Below are positions 45,652 through 56,234 of a stretch of DNA of 64,000 bases, piece by piece. How positions within the stretch are numbered: position 1 is the first letter of the stretch; the number at the start of each line of letters is the position of its first letter. The position numbers were made by a program, and so were the translations under genes. Source of the DNA: Liriodendron chinense (Eukaryota > Streptophyta > Magnoliopsida > Magnoliales > Magnoliaceae); the NCBI GenBank assembly GCA_003013855.2, contig ML058405.1:2167976-2231975 (forward strand). The letters run 5' to 3'. The notes below the pieces were generated by a model. That model ran no database searches, was not told the DNA's origin, and worked only from the letters and a program-made list of their open reading frames with translations.

Positions 45652-46379
45652 ATCATTTGGCTTTGTCCAGACCCTTGAGTTTGAAGTCCAACTCTAGATT
45701 AAAATCATATGAGTCAACTTCATACTCAAGTACTTTGACAGATAAACTTGACACTTTAAAATATTTCTTTTTTTTTTTTTTTGCTTTTAAGATTTTCTGG
45801 TTTTTTGGAATTTTGTGAATATCTGGATTTTTTGAACTTTTTGGACTTTCTAAAATTTTGAATTTTTTTTAGAAGGACCCGAGCAAGACGGCAATGCGAA
45901 CCAAGGGTTGCCTGATTCAGCCCGGGGAGCCGAGCACTGTCGACTTTTATTGGCCGTCATGGGAACTACAAACCTGTTACTACCCTGCGCTCCTTCCCCT
46001 TAGGAGGCAGGGCCAGAGGGATCAGTAGGCCAACCCTCATCGTTACGCCCAAATGTCATGATAGATATGGGGCTGAACTCTAAGTCTGTGTCGGATGCGA
46101 TTCCTCCTGGCTCATCCCCAGTGTATTGCAGCTCTTCTGGTTCATCTGGTTTAGGTGAGACCAGGATAGCAGTCCAGTCGATTGGGGGAAATTTCAGCCC
46201 CTTGCTTTAGTCTTCTTTAGGCAACTCTATCAGACTCAATCTGCTCGCTTGATCATCGAAGGTGGAATCCAGACCATCATCAGGATAGATAATCATTGCA
46301 TTGATGAACTGGATTGGTGTGCAGATGCAGAGATTGCCTTCTCCTTGATGACCCCGTCTTCTTCTGATACTTTCGTACT
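45652..46379 (-). other. Element B gag-pro/pol junction region, decayed
   Basis: It matches in part the junction of the element D gag-pro and pol frames, including A-rich (minus strand) runs near 45770-45870. No open frame survives. 45880-46040 has no clear counterpart and may be foreign. Confidence 0.45.
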
Positions 46380-46987
46380 TTAGTTTCCTAATCCGAGTAG
46401 GCTGATATCACAGTCTTTCTCTACCCACATTCTCTTGAACTCCCATGATTCGGGTTGAGTCTTGATATTCGAGCTGATAGTAGAAGGTTTGGCGCTCGGC
46501 AGGGAGGAAGACATAGTTCGATCCAATGGGACATGCGCGAGGGAAGTAATTTGCATTGTGATGGTATGAGACCTCCCATTAGAGCGTTGTACGTCCATGG
46601 CTGGGATGGTAGGCTCTCGAAGGTTGGATGCTTCTACCATTGAAAATTGTTCAGGATCGGTAATGATGGTGATCGCCCTATCTCTGAAGCTGTGCTTGAC
46701 CCTTTGGTGAAGATTTGAAGAGATGGCACCGATTCTGTGAAACCAGGTCTGATCGGAAAGGAGACGGAAAGAAGCTGAAATGACCAAGACTTGAAGAGTG
46801 ATAGTTGATTTTTTGGACCGATCAGAACCTGGACATCAATCTCTCCTTTGACCTCCTCGATAGTGGCCACATAATTGAAGCTGGGCTCCAATTCTGTTAG
46901 GGTATGTGGCATGCTGTCCAAGGAAGGGTCTTCTTCTTGGAGGATGATGGCTGAAGTAGAAGCCGAATAGATAGGTGCGGTGGGCAA
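46380..46987 (-). pseudogene. Element B protease remnant
   Basis: EVKGEIDVQVLIGPKN and, in a second frame, HRIGAISSNLHQRVKH correspond to EGEVDIEVQIGPEVS and PKVGAVPSTLHQRVKY of the element D protease. The active-site region is not present: similarity starts after it, directly behind a QGHNLP-type repeat that in D lies downstream of protease. So B is also rearranged or deleted here. Confidence 0.7.
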
Positions 46988-47185
46988 GTTGTGCCCCTGA
47001 TTGTTTGCTGGAGAAATGGGAGGGTTGTGCCCCTGGCTAGATGTTGTGGGCAGGTTGTCCCCCCAATTGGCTGGAGTGGGTGGGTTGTGCCCCTGGCTGA
47101 GTGATGCTGCGACAGGGTGGTCGTCCCCTTGGTTGACTAGAATAGGCGAGTCGATGGCACGGATAAACTGGAGAGGAGGCTCTTC
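46988..47185 (-). pseudogene. Element B QGHNPP repeat segment
   Basis: On the minus strand the codons give QGHNPPT/QGHNLPT-like repeats, matching the QGHNLPTS repeats of element D (near 55640-55830). In B they sit between gag and the protease remnant rather than after protease. Confidence 0.55.
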
Positions 47186-48728
47186 TTAGCTTATGAAAGC
47201 TGGATAGGCAGGAGGTGCCCCTTGCATTGTGGAGACTGGATCAACAGGAGATGCCCCTTGCAGGATGAGGGGTTCTGAAACTGGACTGGTTAGGTGTGCC
47301 CCTTGCCAACCTTGATTAGGGAACTGTGAGTTCCATCTTGACTGTTGCTGTGGCTGCGGTTGTCCGTGCTGAGGGAGGAATAGTGTACCGGTAGAGGCGA
47401 CAAGGTCATCTTCTTCTATTGAATGAGGGATGATGACACTTTCGTTATCATTCTCGTATTCAGTAGGCTCTTCTTCCACTGTCGGTTGTATAAGAGAGGC
47501 TTGATAAGGCCACCAAGGGGAGATCATCCCAGCCCTTATTCTGGCTTCGACTTGTTCCCCGGCGCAAATAAGTTGGGTGAAGTTCGCATATAGATGTGAG
47601 ACAAGGTATCCAGAGATACTTGGATTTGCCGAGTGGACGATCATGGAGATTTGCTCCTCGTCGTCGATGGGAGTCTTCATTCTAGCGGCCATGGCTCGCC
47701 ACCATCCAACATAAGCTGATAATGTTTCGTCACTTCTTTGCCTGAGAGCTGCGAGGTCCGCTCTCCTGGGTGCCATGTTAAGATTGTATGCGAACCTATC
47801 GACAAAAGCCTGGGAGAGATGCTCCCAAGTCCTGTTGCGATGACAGTCTAATGATGTGTACCAGTTTAGGGCATCGTCTTTCAGAGACTTTTGAAACAGA
47901 CGGATTAACGCTCCGTCGTTACTTGTCACAGCATCTAGCTCACCACAAAATGATCTCAAGTGGTCTATAGGACACCCTATCCCATCATATCTTTTAAATT
48001 TTGGTACCTGAAAGCCTTGAGGTACCATTGCATCGGGAAATGGACCAAGGTCCCTGAACTTAGTGGATGGAAGATCCACCCCTTGCTGCTTCTGCAACTT
48101 TCTCTTCATCTCTCGCATCTGTTCTCGGAGTTGTTCGATTTCAGATGGACCAGATGAAGGAGATCTTGCCCCTTGTCAAGCCTGAGCTGCCCCCCTTTCG
48201 TAATAATTGGTATCATTGATGCTCATATGATTCTTGCTTGAAGGAAGTTGGGCATGATAATTACTCCCATTATAGGGACTTTGTTGGACTAGGGCTGAGA
48301 AGGGAGATTGCAAAGAAATCCCAGTCATAGGAGAATATTGAAATTGGTTGGAACTCCCATTAGGGAGAGGATGTTGGAATTGGCTCGAAGTTCTGGTTGT
48401 GGGATGTGACTGAAAATGGCTCTCATTTGTAGGAGGATACTGGAAGAAATACCCTGAGGTTGAGGGTTGTTCTAATTGAAGGCCCCTGTTAGGAGGGTAT
48501 CGAAAGTCCTGAGTGATCCCTGACGGTTGTGGTTGGGATGAACTGGAGGCCGGGAGTGCCTTCGATGGTTGTTGAGGTTGTTGAACTGGACCAGCTTGAT
48601 TGCTGGCTGCTGAAACCTAGGCTTGTGTGAATCGGATAAGCATTTCCTGCATGGCCTTCATGCTTTGTTGTAACTCTTGGATGCCAGGAATTGACATAGA
48701 TTCTATTGGGCTTAACTGTAGAGAGCAA
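47186..48728 (-). pseudogene. Element B gag (broken N-terminus)
   Basis: An open frame of 310 residues (47186-48118) has the gag core FQVPKFKRYDG, LIRLFQKSLKDDALNWYTSL, QAFVDRFAYNLNMAPRRADL and DDEEQISMIVHSANPSISGY, nearly the same as in element D. Above it, to about 48728, the Gln/Ser-rich N-terminal part is recognisable but has frame breaks. It ends with SEPLILQGASP-type repeats like the EPVVLEGA repeats of D. The zinc motif region is lacking. Confidence 0.88.
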
Positions 48729-48980
48729 GCCTCAGGTATTTCGATGGTAGGGAATTGGAGAGCCATGTAGGTTTTGTTTTGGACGTGGCAGGGTGATTTG
48801 GTTTAGAGGAGTAATGGTCGGGAAGTATGCTATACTTTTTTTTTTTAGGTTTTGAGATTTTCTATATATATTTTTTTTGATAGAATGGTATGGAAATGAG
48901 ATTGTATGAGGATTAATGACTTTCAAGTATATGAGGGATTCCGTTTTTCAAGTTCGATCACGACTAGTGGGACTAGCATA

Positions 48981-48998
48981 TCCCCAGCAGAGTCGCCA
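48981..48998 (-). other. Primer-binding site of element B
   Basis: TGGCGACTCTGCTGGGGA on the minus strand, three bases inside the LTR. Confidence 0.9.
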
Positions 48999-49001
48999 TT
49001 C

Positions 49002-50018
49002 TGTGGACGCTCGCCGTTCCGCGCTCCCGCGATGTTCTCCCTTCCTTTTGGAAAAAAGAAGGGGGTGCGTGCGCGCGAATCGCCGTTTGTGTCACTAGCT
49101 TGCCTCGTTCTCGAGGGCTTTGTTTGGTTGTTGTGTTAAGCTAGATGTGTTTAGATGAGTTTGTATAAGACCAGAGTCGCCACTAGCCAGTTACTTCGAA
49201 TCTACAGTCGGCTAGACCCCGTAGAAACGTTTAGAGAAGGGGATCCGAAGATTCTTTCCTCTAAAATGACTCCTTTTGATCTGCGGCCAGAGATTCGAGG
49301 TAAGGGATCACGGTTACAGGGTGGAAAGAGGTTAAGCACCCCACACACTGCTCTTACCGAAGTACGATCTCTACTTCACAGAATCGAACTAATACTTGAA
49401 AGTCTGTTTTAATCCTCGTACATTCTCATAGATGAGATAATGCATGAATGCAGGTCTGAACAGTAAGAGTTTCTGATGGCCAGGTTTAAATTAACAGGCA
49501 AGCCCAGAGCATACGCTCAAACTGACAAGTGCTTTATGCGAGATACATGCTGTGTGTTTAAATAATCAAAGTGCTTGTAGTGACTGATGCATGAATGGAG
49601 GTCTGAACAGTAAGAGTTTCTGATGGGCAGGTTTCCATTAACAGGCAATCCCAGAGCATACGCTCGAACTGATAGGTGCTTTATGCAGGATACATGCTGT
49701 GTGCTTGAATGATCAAAGTGCTTATAGTGAAGCAAGGGGTTGGAAGAAAAGTAAATGTTGCACTTATGTTAGATGCGAATGAGATGATGCTGGTAAAAGA
49801 GTAGCTGGATGGACGGTGGTGTCACAAGGGTTGGCTTCGAGTGGCTGGATCAAAACTTGGGTGGCTTGGGAGACTTAGACCAGGGTCAGGCTGGGCTAGA
49901 CCAGGGCTAGGCTTTCCTCACTCGGGCTCTCCTTGGTGGAAAAGTGGGCTAAAAGGGTGGAGAAGAACTCGGAGCGGACGGATCGCACTCGGGCTAGAGG
50001 GCTTGCTGAATGAGAAAG
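49002..50018 (-). repeat. 5' LTR of element B, cut by element D
   Basis: It begins TGTGGAC and follows the 3' LTR closely to about 20311 of that copy, then stops at GAAAG (50014-50018), where element D begins. The missing ~500 bases, including the TATA box, should lie beyond the far end of element D. Confidence 0.88.
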
Positions 50019-51506
50019 TGTAGACACCCCACCTTCGGCTACACTGTTGGTAGAGATAGCTGGTTGAACGGAGGACCATACCCCCAAATCCCAAGTCCAA
50101 ACTCAGCCAAACTCACCCTTGTAAGCCCCATTCCACAGCCCAGTTCAAGCCTGAACCCAGTCAACCCAGTCCTAAACACCACCCTGAAAAACCCCCCATA
50201 AAAAAGGCCAGTCAAAAAATCCCAAAAAAGTCAAACTCACTGAGTCAACCCGTCGAGTCAAAACACCGAGTCAACCCGTCGAGTCAACCCGTCAAGTCGA
50301 CCCGCTGAGTCAACTCACTGAGTCGACTAGCGAGTCCAACAGCAGCCCCGAGGGAGCGACCGTACTCGCTGGAAACCGAGGAGCGGCCGTATGGGCGGCC
50401 CATGGCAGGCCGCCCGGAAGAAATTATGAGAGTGCCCCTCTCTGCTGCTATAAATACCCCCTCCCCTTCTTATTTCAACAATCCCTCCAAGTCCAGCCAG
50501 TCCGGGTGCAATCCAAGTCCTCATCCACCCCTTTAGCCTATTTTTCCACTAAGGAGAGCCCGAGTGAGGAGAGTCTAGCCCTAGTCCAGCCCAGCCTGAC
50601 CACTGGTCTAAGCCTCCCAAGCCATCCAAGTCTTGATACAGCCACTCGAAGCCAACCCTTGCGACACCTCCGTCCACCCAGCTATCATTTCTCCAGCATC
50701 ATCTCATTTGCATCTAGCATAAGTGCAACATTTACTTTTCTTCCAACCCCCCTGCTTCACTACAAGCACTTTGATTATTCAAACACACCGCATGCATCTC
50801 GCATAAAGCACCTGTCAGTTCGAGTGTATGCTCTGGGCTTGCCCGTTGTTGGAACCTGCCCATCAGAAACTCTTACTGTTCAGACCTGCATTCACGTACA
50901 TATCACTATAAGCACTTTGAATATTCAAGCACACAGTATGCATCATCTCGCATAAAGCACCTGTCAGTTCGAGCGTACGCTCTGGGCTTGCCCGTTGTTG
51001 GAACCTGCCCATCAGAAACTCTTACTATTCAGACCCGCATTCATGCATCATGTCATCCATGAGAATATACGAGGATTAAACTAGACTTTCAAGTATCCGA
51101 TCGATTTTGTGAAGTAGAGACCGTACTTCGGTACGGGCAGTGTGTGGGGTGCTTAACCTCTTCCCACCCTGTAACCGTGATCCCTTACCTTGAATCTCTG
51201 GCCGCAGATCAACAGGAGTCATTTTAGAGGAAAGGATCTTCGGATCCCCTTCTCTAACGTTTCTACGGGGTCTAGCCGACTGTAGATTCGAAGTAACTGG
51301 CTAGTGGCGACTCTGGTCTTATATAAACTCACTTACACATATCCAGCTTAACACAACAACCAAACGAAGCCCTCGAGAACGAGGCAAGCCAGTGGCACAA
51401 ACGGCGATTTCGCACTCACGCATCCTCATCTCCTTCTTTTCCGAAAGGAAAGGGGAAGGGAGAAGAACGTCGTGTGGGAGCGCGGGAAAATCGGCGAGGG
51501 TCCACA
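50019..51506 (+). repeat. 5' LTR of element D (1488 bp)
   Basis: It begins TGTAGAC and ends GTCCACA, followed by a primer site after three bases. It is similar in reverse complement to both LTRs of element B. Confidence 0.93.
50449..50456 (+). promoter_or_regulatory. TATA box, element D 5' LTR
   Basis: TATAAATA followed by CCCC, about 1.05 kb before the LTR end, pointing toward gag. Confidence 0.7.
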
Positions 51507-51509
51507 AAA

Positions 51510-51528
51510 TGGCGACTCCACTGGGGAT
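51510..51528 (+). other. Primer-binding site of element D
   Basis: TGGCGACTCCACTGGGGAT, three bases after the LTR. It differs from that of elements B and C at two positions. Confidence 0.9.
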
Positions 51529-51578
51529 AAGCTAGTCCCACTAACAATACGCCAATCATACAAGAATTGGCACAAGGA

Positions 51579-54500
51579 ATGAAAGCAATGCAAGAAATGC
51601 TCTTGCAATTCATGCAAGCACAAGCCACCGCAGCAGCCAACAATCAGGTTGGCGCAGTTCAGCAATCTCAGCAGCCATGCCAGGTCCTACCGGCCTCCAG
51701 TTCGAATCAAGCACAACTATCGGAGTCTGCCCAAGACTACCGACAACAGCCATCTCAGCCCTTAGCTATGGGGCATCCTTCTCAATATCTTCCTGCGACG
51801 ACAAGGCCATTTCAAAGCACTTCCGTTGCAGGAACATCCAGTCAGCTTCCAGTCAATCTTGCAAACAACAATCTCAGTAGATCTCAGCATGTCCCCGTCG
51901 ATGGGACACCTTTTCAATTTCAGCACATCCCTGCCGATGGGATTTCAATTCAATTTCCAGCAACAGGGACAGCACTGGCGAATGCCCACAATGGGGGTCA
52001 GTGTCAAGCCCACATCAATCAGCGGACAGTGGCGAATACCCAACAAGGGGGTCACTTCCCAGCATCTCAGCCTCCTGCAAACAGGAGCACTTTTCAATTC
52101 CAGCACATCCCCGCCGATGGGATTCCAGTTAATTTCCAGCAATCTTCAATTCAGCAAAATCCAGTTAATTTCCAGCAATCTGCAGTTCAGCAATCTCCAG
52201 TTAATTTCCAGCAAATTCCAGTTCAACCTTTAGTACAGTCTCCAATTCAATTACAATCCTCTCAAGCACAAGTTCATCAGAATCCAGTTCAGTCATCAAA
52301 TCAATTTCAGCAACCCGCGGTTGCTTTTCAGCAAGCCCATAGGGTCGAAGACATCGACCACTATGCCGAAGAAGAACGTGCCTTACTCCAGGAGGCACCA
52401 GTCGCTCGAACAGATCACTCAGGACTGGACGAGTTGCGGGAGCAGTTCCAGATCTTGCAAAATCAGCTTCAGCGACAGCAAGGAATCGACTTACCTTCGA
52501 CCAAGTTCAGAGACTTGTGTCCTTTCCCAGATGCTCAAGTACCTCAAAGCTTTGAGGTACCAAAATTCAAGAGATACGATGGCAGCGGTTGTCCCACAGC
52601 ACATCTTAAGGCTTTCTGCGGGGAGCTGAGTGCAATCGCAGGAAATGAAGGGGCCCTTATTCGTTTGTTCCAAAAATCTCTGAAGCGCGATGCCCTAGAT
52701 TGGTACACTTCATTGGACTGCCACCGCATCAGAACATGGGAACAGCTTTCCCAGGCTTTCGTCGACAGATTCGCATACAATCTCAACATGGCACCCAGAA
52801 GAGCCGACCTCGCAGCACTCAGGCAAATGAGTGATGAAACACTGTCAGCTTATGTGGGACGTTGGCGAGCTATGGCAGCCAGAATGCGGACACCCATCGA
52901 CGATGAAGAACAAATCTCCATGATTGTTCATTCAACATATCCAGGCATATCCGGGTATCTCATCTCGCATCCATACGCGAACTTCTCGCAGCTAATCCGT
53001 GCTGGAGAGCAAGTCGAAGCAGGAATCCCTGCCGGGACGATTTCCCCATGGCCTCATCAAGCCACTCCAGTCAAGAGGAACAGAGTGGAAGGAAGACCTA
53101 TTGGGCACGGGAATGGAAACCGCAGTGGTTCTCCTCCCCGCCCAACAGAGGTAAACAACATCAACACCACTGCTCAAGGAAATCAACATGCTTCCCCACA
53201 GGGACGTCAACAGTATCAGCAGAATCAAGTTCAGCATCAGCCTCAGCGGTATCAGCCACAACCGAATCCTCAGCCACAACCACCTCGACAACAGCAGCAG
53301 TTCAGAGGAAACGGCCAATACTCATACCAGAACAGGCAGAATTACAGGGAGTCCAGGAAGTTCACTCCACTCAGTCAACCACTTAGTCAAATCATGACTA
53401 CGCTGGTACAAAAGCAGTTACTCACTCTGATGACACCTAGGCCTCCTCCTCATCCTCTGCCTCCAAACTATCGAGAAAATGAGTACTGTGCCTACCATCA
53501 AGGACGTGGCCACGCCACTGATCGATGCTATACTTTGAAAAATGCTATACAAGACCTAATTGATGACCGCAAGATCGTCATCTCGGTCCCTGGAACTTCT
53601 TCAGCAGCTTCCACCAACATCCTTCAGAATCCTCTGCCTCAACATCTGACGGACCCCAGTTCGTCTCGTGGCCCTGCAGTCAATAGTATAGAAGAAGGGG
53701 ATCATCTCGATCGCTTCTTCTCCCCCATCCAATCCATTCACGCCTACACTTATGAGCCAACAAATCCTCCTCCAGTCTTGCAAGGGGCAAGTCCCTTTCT
53801 TCCTTCAATCTCCGAGCCAGTAGTGCTTGAAGGAGCACCTCCATATGATATACCAGTTGTTCAAAGGGCACCTTACAACCATTCAAGCTGGGAACCAGTC
53901 GTCCTGGAAGGAGCACAATCATACATTGAGCCCACATACGAACCTGTCATCTTGCAAGGGGCAACTCAAGAACAATCCAATCCACAATGGAGGGATTATA
54001 CTCATCAGCAACAAGAACCCGTTGTATTGGAAGGAGCTCTTCCAGTCGAGCCAGTCGTATTGCAAGGGGCAAACCCCGGAGGCGTGTCAATCACACTACG
54101 GCAGCTGGGACGAACAGAGAAACCTCCTGCCATATCAAGAGGACCAGTATTCATTCCATGGGAGCCTCCTGCTCCAGGAACAATCAAGCCAGGACCACAA
54201 CCTTATGTGGTCTATGAAGACAAGCCTCGATACTACCCCTTCAGCACAGGCAACAATGTAGTCCTCAAGGCAAAAGCTCCATACGAGGAAGATCTGGTAC
54301 CCACACCAGCACCGTTGCAAGAGCCGGTGGTCCTAGGAGGCAAAGGTGAGGAAAACTACAAAGAGGTTCCATGGCACTATCCAGAATGTGCGGAAGTGGG
54401 GAACATGAATCCCAATGGGCGTTGCATCCGAAGAGATAATCAGAACAGAGGAGATACCAAAGGCGCTCTCTCAGGCCTCAGCAACAAAAATGAAGCCGCA

Positions 54501-56234
54501 TACGATGTGGCAACTCAGCTCAAGTCAATCCCTGCACAAATCTCAGTATGGGAGCTACTCTGCACATCTCGCATACACCAAGAAATGTTTGCTAAGACCT
54601 TGAACGATGCTCACGTCTCCTCTGATACGGCACCAGAAATGATAGCTTTGATGATTGGACAACTCCTGGCTCCGCGCGCCATCACCTTCACAGATAATGA
54701 GTTACCACCAGAGGGACGTGATCATGGGCGATCCCTCAACATAGCCTTACGATACAAAGACCTCTGTGTTCCGCTGGTCCTTATCGATAATGGCTCAAGC
54801 TTAAATGTCTGCCCACTCAAGACTGCAGAACGTCTAGGAATCAGTCCTTCTTCATTCCGACCCAGCACCATATGTGTCAGAGCATTTGACAACACCCGCC
54901 GATCAGTAGAAGGGGAAGTCGACATAGAGGTACAGATAGGTCCGGAAGTCTCCACCATCACATTCCAAGTCCTGGATATATCAGCCTCTTTCAACATGTT
55001 GCTCGGACGACCGTGGCTGCCCAAGGTTGGAGCTGTGCCATCAACCCTGCATCAACGAGTGAAGTATATCTGTGGAAATCAAGTGATCTCTATCCATGCA
55101 GAGAAGGAGCTCATCATTCCTTCCAATGCTGCTGCCACTGAACCAGACATCCCGGTCATCGATATCCAGCACTCTGAAGAAGAAATCCCGTTTCATAGTT
55201 TCGAATTCGAGACTATGAACTCTATCGCCAATCCAGAACCCATAAGGGTGGAACGTGTCTTTTCACCGGCAGAGCGTCTGAGCCTCAAATACCGAATGAA
55301 GAATCACTTCAAATCCAGAAAGGTACCGCTGGTATATAACCAACGCAAGTGGGGACTCGGATATAGGGCAACCTTCATGGACAAAAGGAGGAAGAAATTT
55401 CGATGCTCGCCCATCCGATTCGTCAAGCCAGGAGAACCTTACAAAGATCCAGGAGGGAATCAACCGACTGCACTACACAAAGGCCTCCCGATGAGCCTAG
55501 TTTGGGCCACATGGCCTCCCATTCGATGGGATCAGATTCTCGAACCATCTAAGCCTCCAAAAGAAGAAGAAAAGGATGAAGACGAAAAAGGAAGTCAAAT
55601 ACAGCAGCTTCAGGACCAGGTTACTCTGACACCTGCTCCCAACCAGGGGCACAACTTGCCCACTTCTCTCAACCAGGGGCACGACCTGCCCACTTCAATC
55701 AGCCAGGGGCACAACCTGCCCACTTCAATTGGCAAAGGGCACAACTCGCCCATCTCAGCACCAATTAGCAAGGGGCACGACTTGCCCATCCCTACAGAAT
55801 CAACATCATCAATCATCAGCCAGGGGCAGAAGCAGCCCATCCATTGGACCAAGAAAGGGAAGTGGCCAGCCCTAGATTGGTCTGATGTCCAGGTTCCAAA
55901 CTTGTGTCTCACTGTGAAACCAGATGAACTGCAATGCGAGGTAAGTGATCCGGGAGGGACTGAGTGCGACTCAGATCTCGAACCCGACCAGCGAGAAGTC
56001 ATGGTCATTGGGCCAGACCATGATTCTTCGCCCAAATCATCAACCCCCACCTCTTCAGGGGAGGAAGTGTGGGGTCCTGAATGGTCATCTGTTCCCCTCA
56101 CTTTTGAATCAGCCAAAGAGCCATTTGAGGGCTCTGGCTTAAAAAAAAAACGCCTGTTTAAGCAGCGACCGGAACTTTGGAACAAGTTGGGATCAATCAT
56201 GGTCTGCAATGCCCGCTTGTTCAAAGTCCCGTGA
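51579..56234 (+). CDS. Element D gag-protease polyprotein
   Basis: The ATG at 51579 is the first in the frame after the primer site; the frame is open for 1551 residues. Order: Gln/Pro-rich N-terminus with repeated FQFQHIPADGI and NFQQS words; gag core at ~306-460 (FEVPKFKRYDG, LIRLFQKSLKRDALDWYTSL, FAYNLNMAPRRADL); Gln/Pro-rich linker; zinc motif CAYHQGRGHATDRC at ~637-650; EPVVLEGA/EPVVLQGA repeats at ~745-840; a pre-protease helix; aspartic protease at ~1060-1170 with active site LIDNGSSLN (Asp about 1070) and FNMLLGRPWLPKVG; then NQGHNLPTS-type repeats at ~1355-1417 and a charged tail. Gag forms the particle and protease cleaves the polyprotein. The catalytic triad is DNG, not DTG. It overlaps the pol frame by 26 bases. 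Confidence 0.93.
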   Translation: MKAMQEMLLQFMQAQATAAANNQVGAVQQSQQPCQVLPASSSNQAQLSESAQDYRQQPSQPLAMGHPSQYLPATTRPFQSTSVAGTSSQLPVNLANNNLSRSQHVPVDGTPFQFQHIPADGISIQFPATGTALANAHNGGQCQAHINQRTVANTQQGGHFPASQPPANRSTFQFQHIPADGIPVNFQQSSIQQNPVNFQQSAVQQSPVNFQQIPVQPLVQSPIQLQSSQAQVHQNPVQSSNQFQQPAVAFQQAHRVEDIDHYAEEERALLQEAPVARTDHSGLDELREQFQILQNQLQRQQGIDLPSTKFRDLCPFPDAQVPQSFEVPKFKRYDGSGCPTAHLKAFCGELSAIAGNEGALIRLFQKSLKRDALDWYTSLDCHRIRTWEQLSQAFVDRFAYNLNMAPRRADLAALRQMSDETLSAYVGRWRAMAARMRTPIDDEEQISMIVHSTYPGISGYLISHPYANFSQLIRAGEQVEAGIPAGTISPWPHQATPVKRNRVEGRPIGHGNGNRSGSPPRPTEVNNINTTAQGNQHASPQGRQQYQQNQVQHQPQRYQPQPNPQPQPPRQQQQFRGNGQYSYQNRQNYRESRKFTPLSQPLSQIMTTLVQKQLLTLMTPRPPPHPLPPNYRENEYCAYHQGRGHATDRCYTLKNAIQDLIDDRKIVISVPGTSSAASTNILQNPLPQHLTDPSSSRGPAVNSIEEGDHLDRFFSPIQSIHAYTYEPTNPPPVLQGASPFLPSISEPVVLEGAPPYDIPVVQRAPYNHSSWEPVVLEGAQSYIEPTYEPVILQGATQEQSNPQWRDYTHQQQEPVVLEGALPVEPVVLQGANPGGVSITLRQLGRTEKPPAISRGPVFIPWEPPAPGTIKPGPQPYVVYEDKPRYYPFSTGNNVVLKAKAPYEEDLVPTPAPLQEPVVLGGKGEENYKEVPWHYPECAEVGNMNPNGRCIRRDNQNRGDTKGALSGLSNKNEAAYDVATQLKSIPAQISVWELLCTSRIHQEMFAKTLNDAHVSSDTAPEMIALMIGQLLAPRAITFTDNELPPEGRDHGRSLNIALRYKDLCVPLVLIDNGSSLNVCPLKTAERLGISPSSFRPSTICVRAFDNTRRSVEGEVDIEVQIGPEVSTITFQVLDISASFNMLLGRPWLPKVGAVPSTLHQRVKYICGNQVISIHAEKELIIPSNAAATEPDIPVIDIQHSEEEIPFHSFEFETMNSIANPEPIRVERVFSPAERLSLKYRMKNHFKSRKVPLVYNQRKWGLGYRATFMDKRRKKFRCSPIRFVKPGEPYKDPGGNQPTALHKGLPMSLVWATWPPIRWDQILEPSKPPKEEEKDEDEKGSQIQQLQDQVTLTPAPNQGHNLPTSLNQGHDLPTSISQGHNLPTSIGKGHNSPISAPISKGHDLPIPTESTSSIISQGQKQPIHWTKKGKWPALDWSDVQVPNLCLTVKPDELQCEVSDPGGTECDSDLEPDQREVMVIGPDHDSSPKSSTPTSSGEEVWGPEWSSVPLTFESAKEPFEGSGLKKKRLFKQRPELWNKLGSIMVCNARLFKVP
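55941..55946 (+). other. Strong splice-donor-like site near the end of gag-pro
   Basis: GAG followed by GTAAGT is a near-perfect plant 5' splice site, at a codon boundary. Ogre elements are known to splice a short intron between protease and RT. An AG at 56225-56226 would put gag-pro in frame with pol, but its pyrimidine tract is weak; better acceptors at 56112 and 56345 do not give an open joined frame. Confidence 0.3.

Larger units (their letters stand above)
19293..50018 (-). mobile_element. Element B: Tat retrotransposon, RT/RNase H deleted, interrupted by element C
   Basis: The 3' LTR is at 19293-20816, the internal region runs to 48998, and the 5' LTR starts at 49002 but is cut at 50018 by element D. 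The primer site, polypurine tract, gag, protease remnant, integrase remnant and an antisense PMD remnant all match element D in sequence and order. Two events mark it. A deletion fuses the start of the RT frame to integrase near 27150, and element C is inserted at 27247-45512. B must be the oldest of the three. The 5 bases before its 3' LTR are AGGTA; the partner target duplication is outside the window. Confidence 0.9.
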
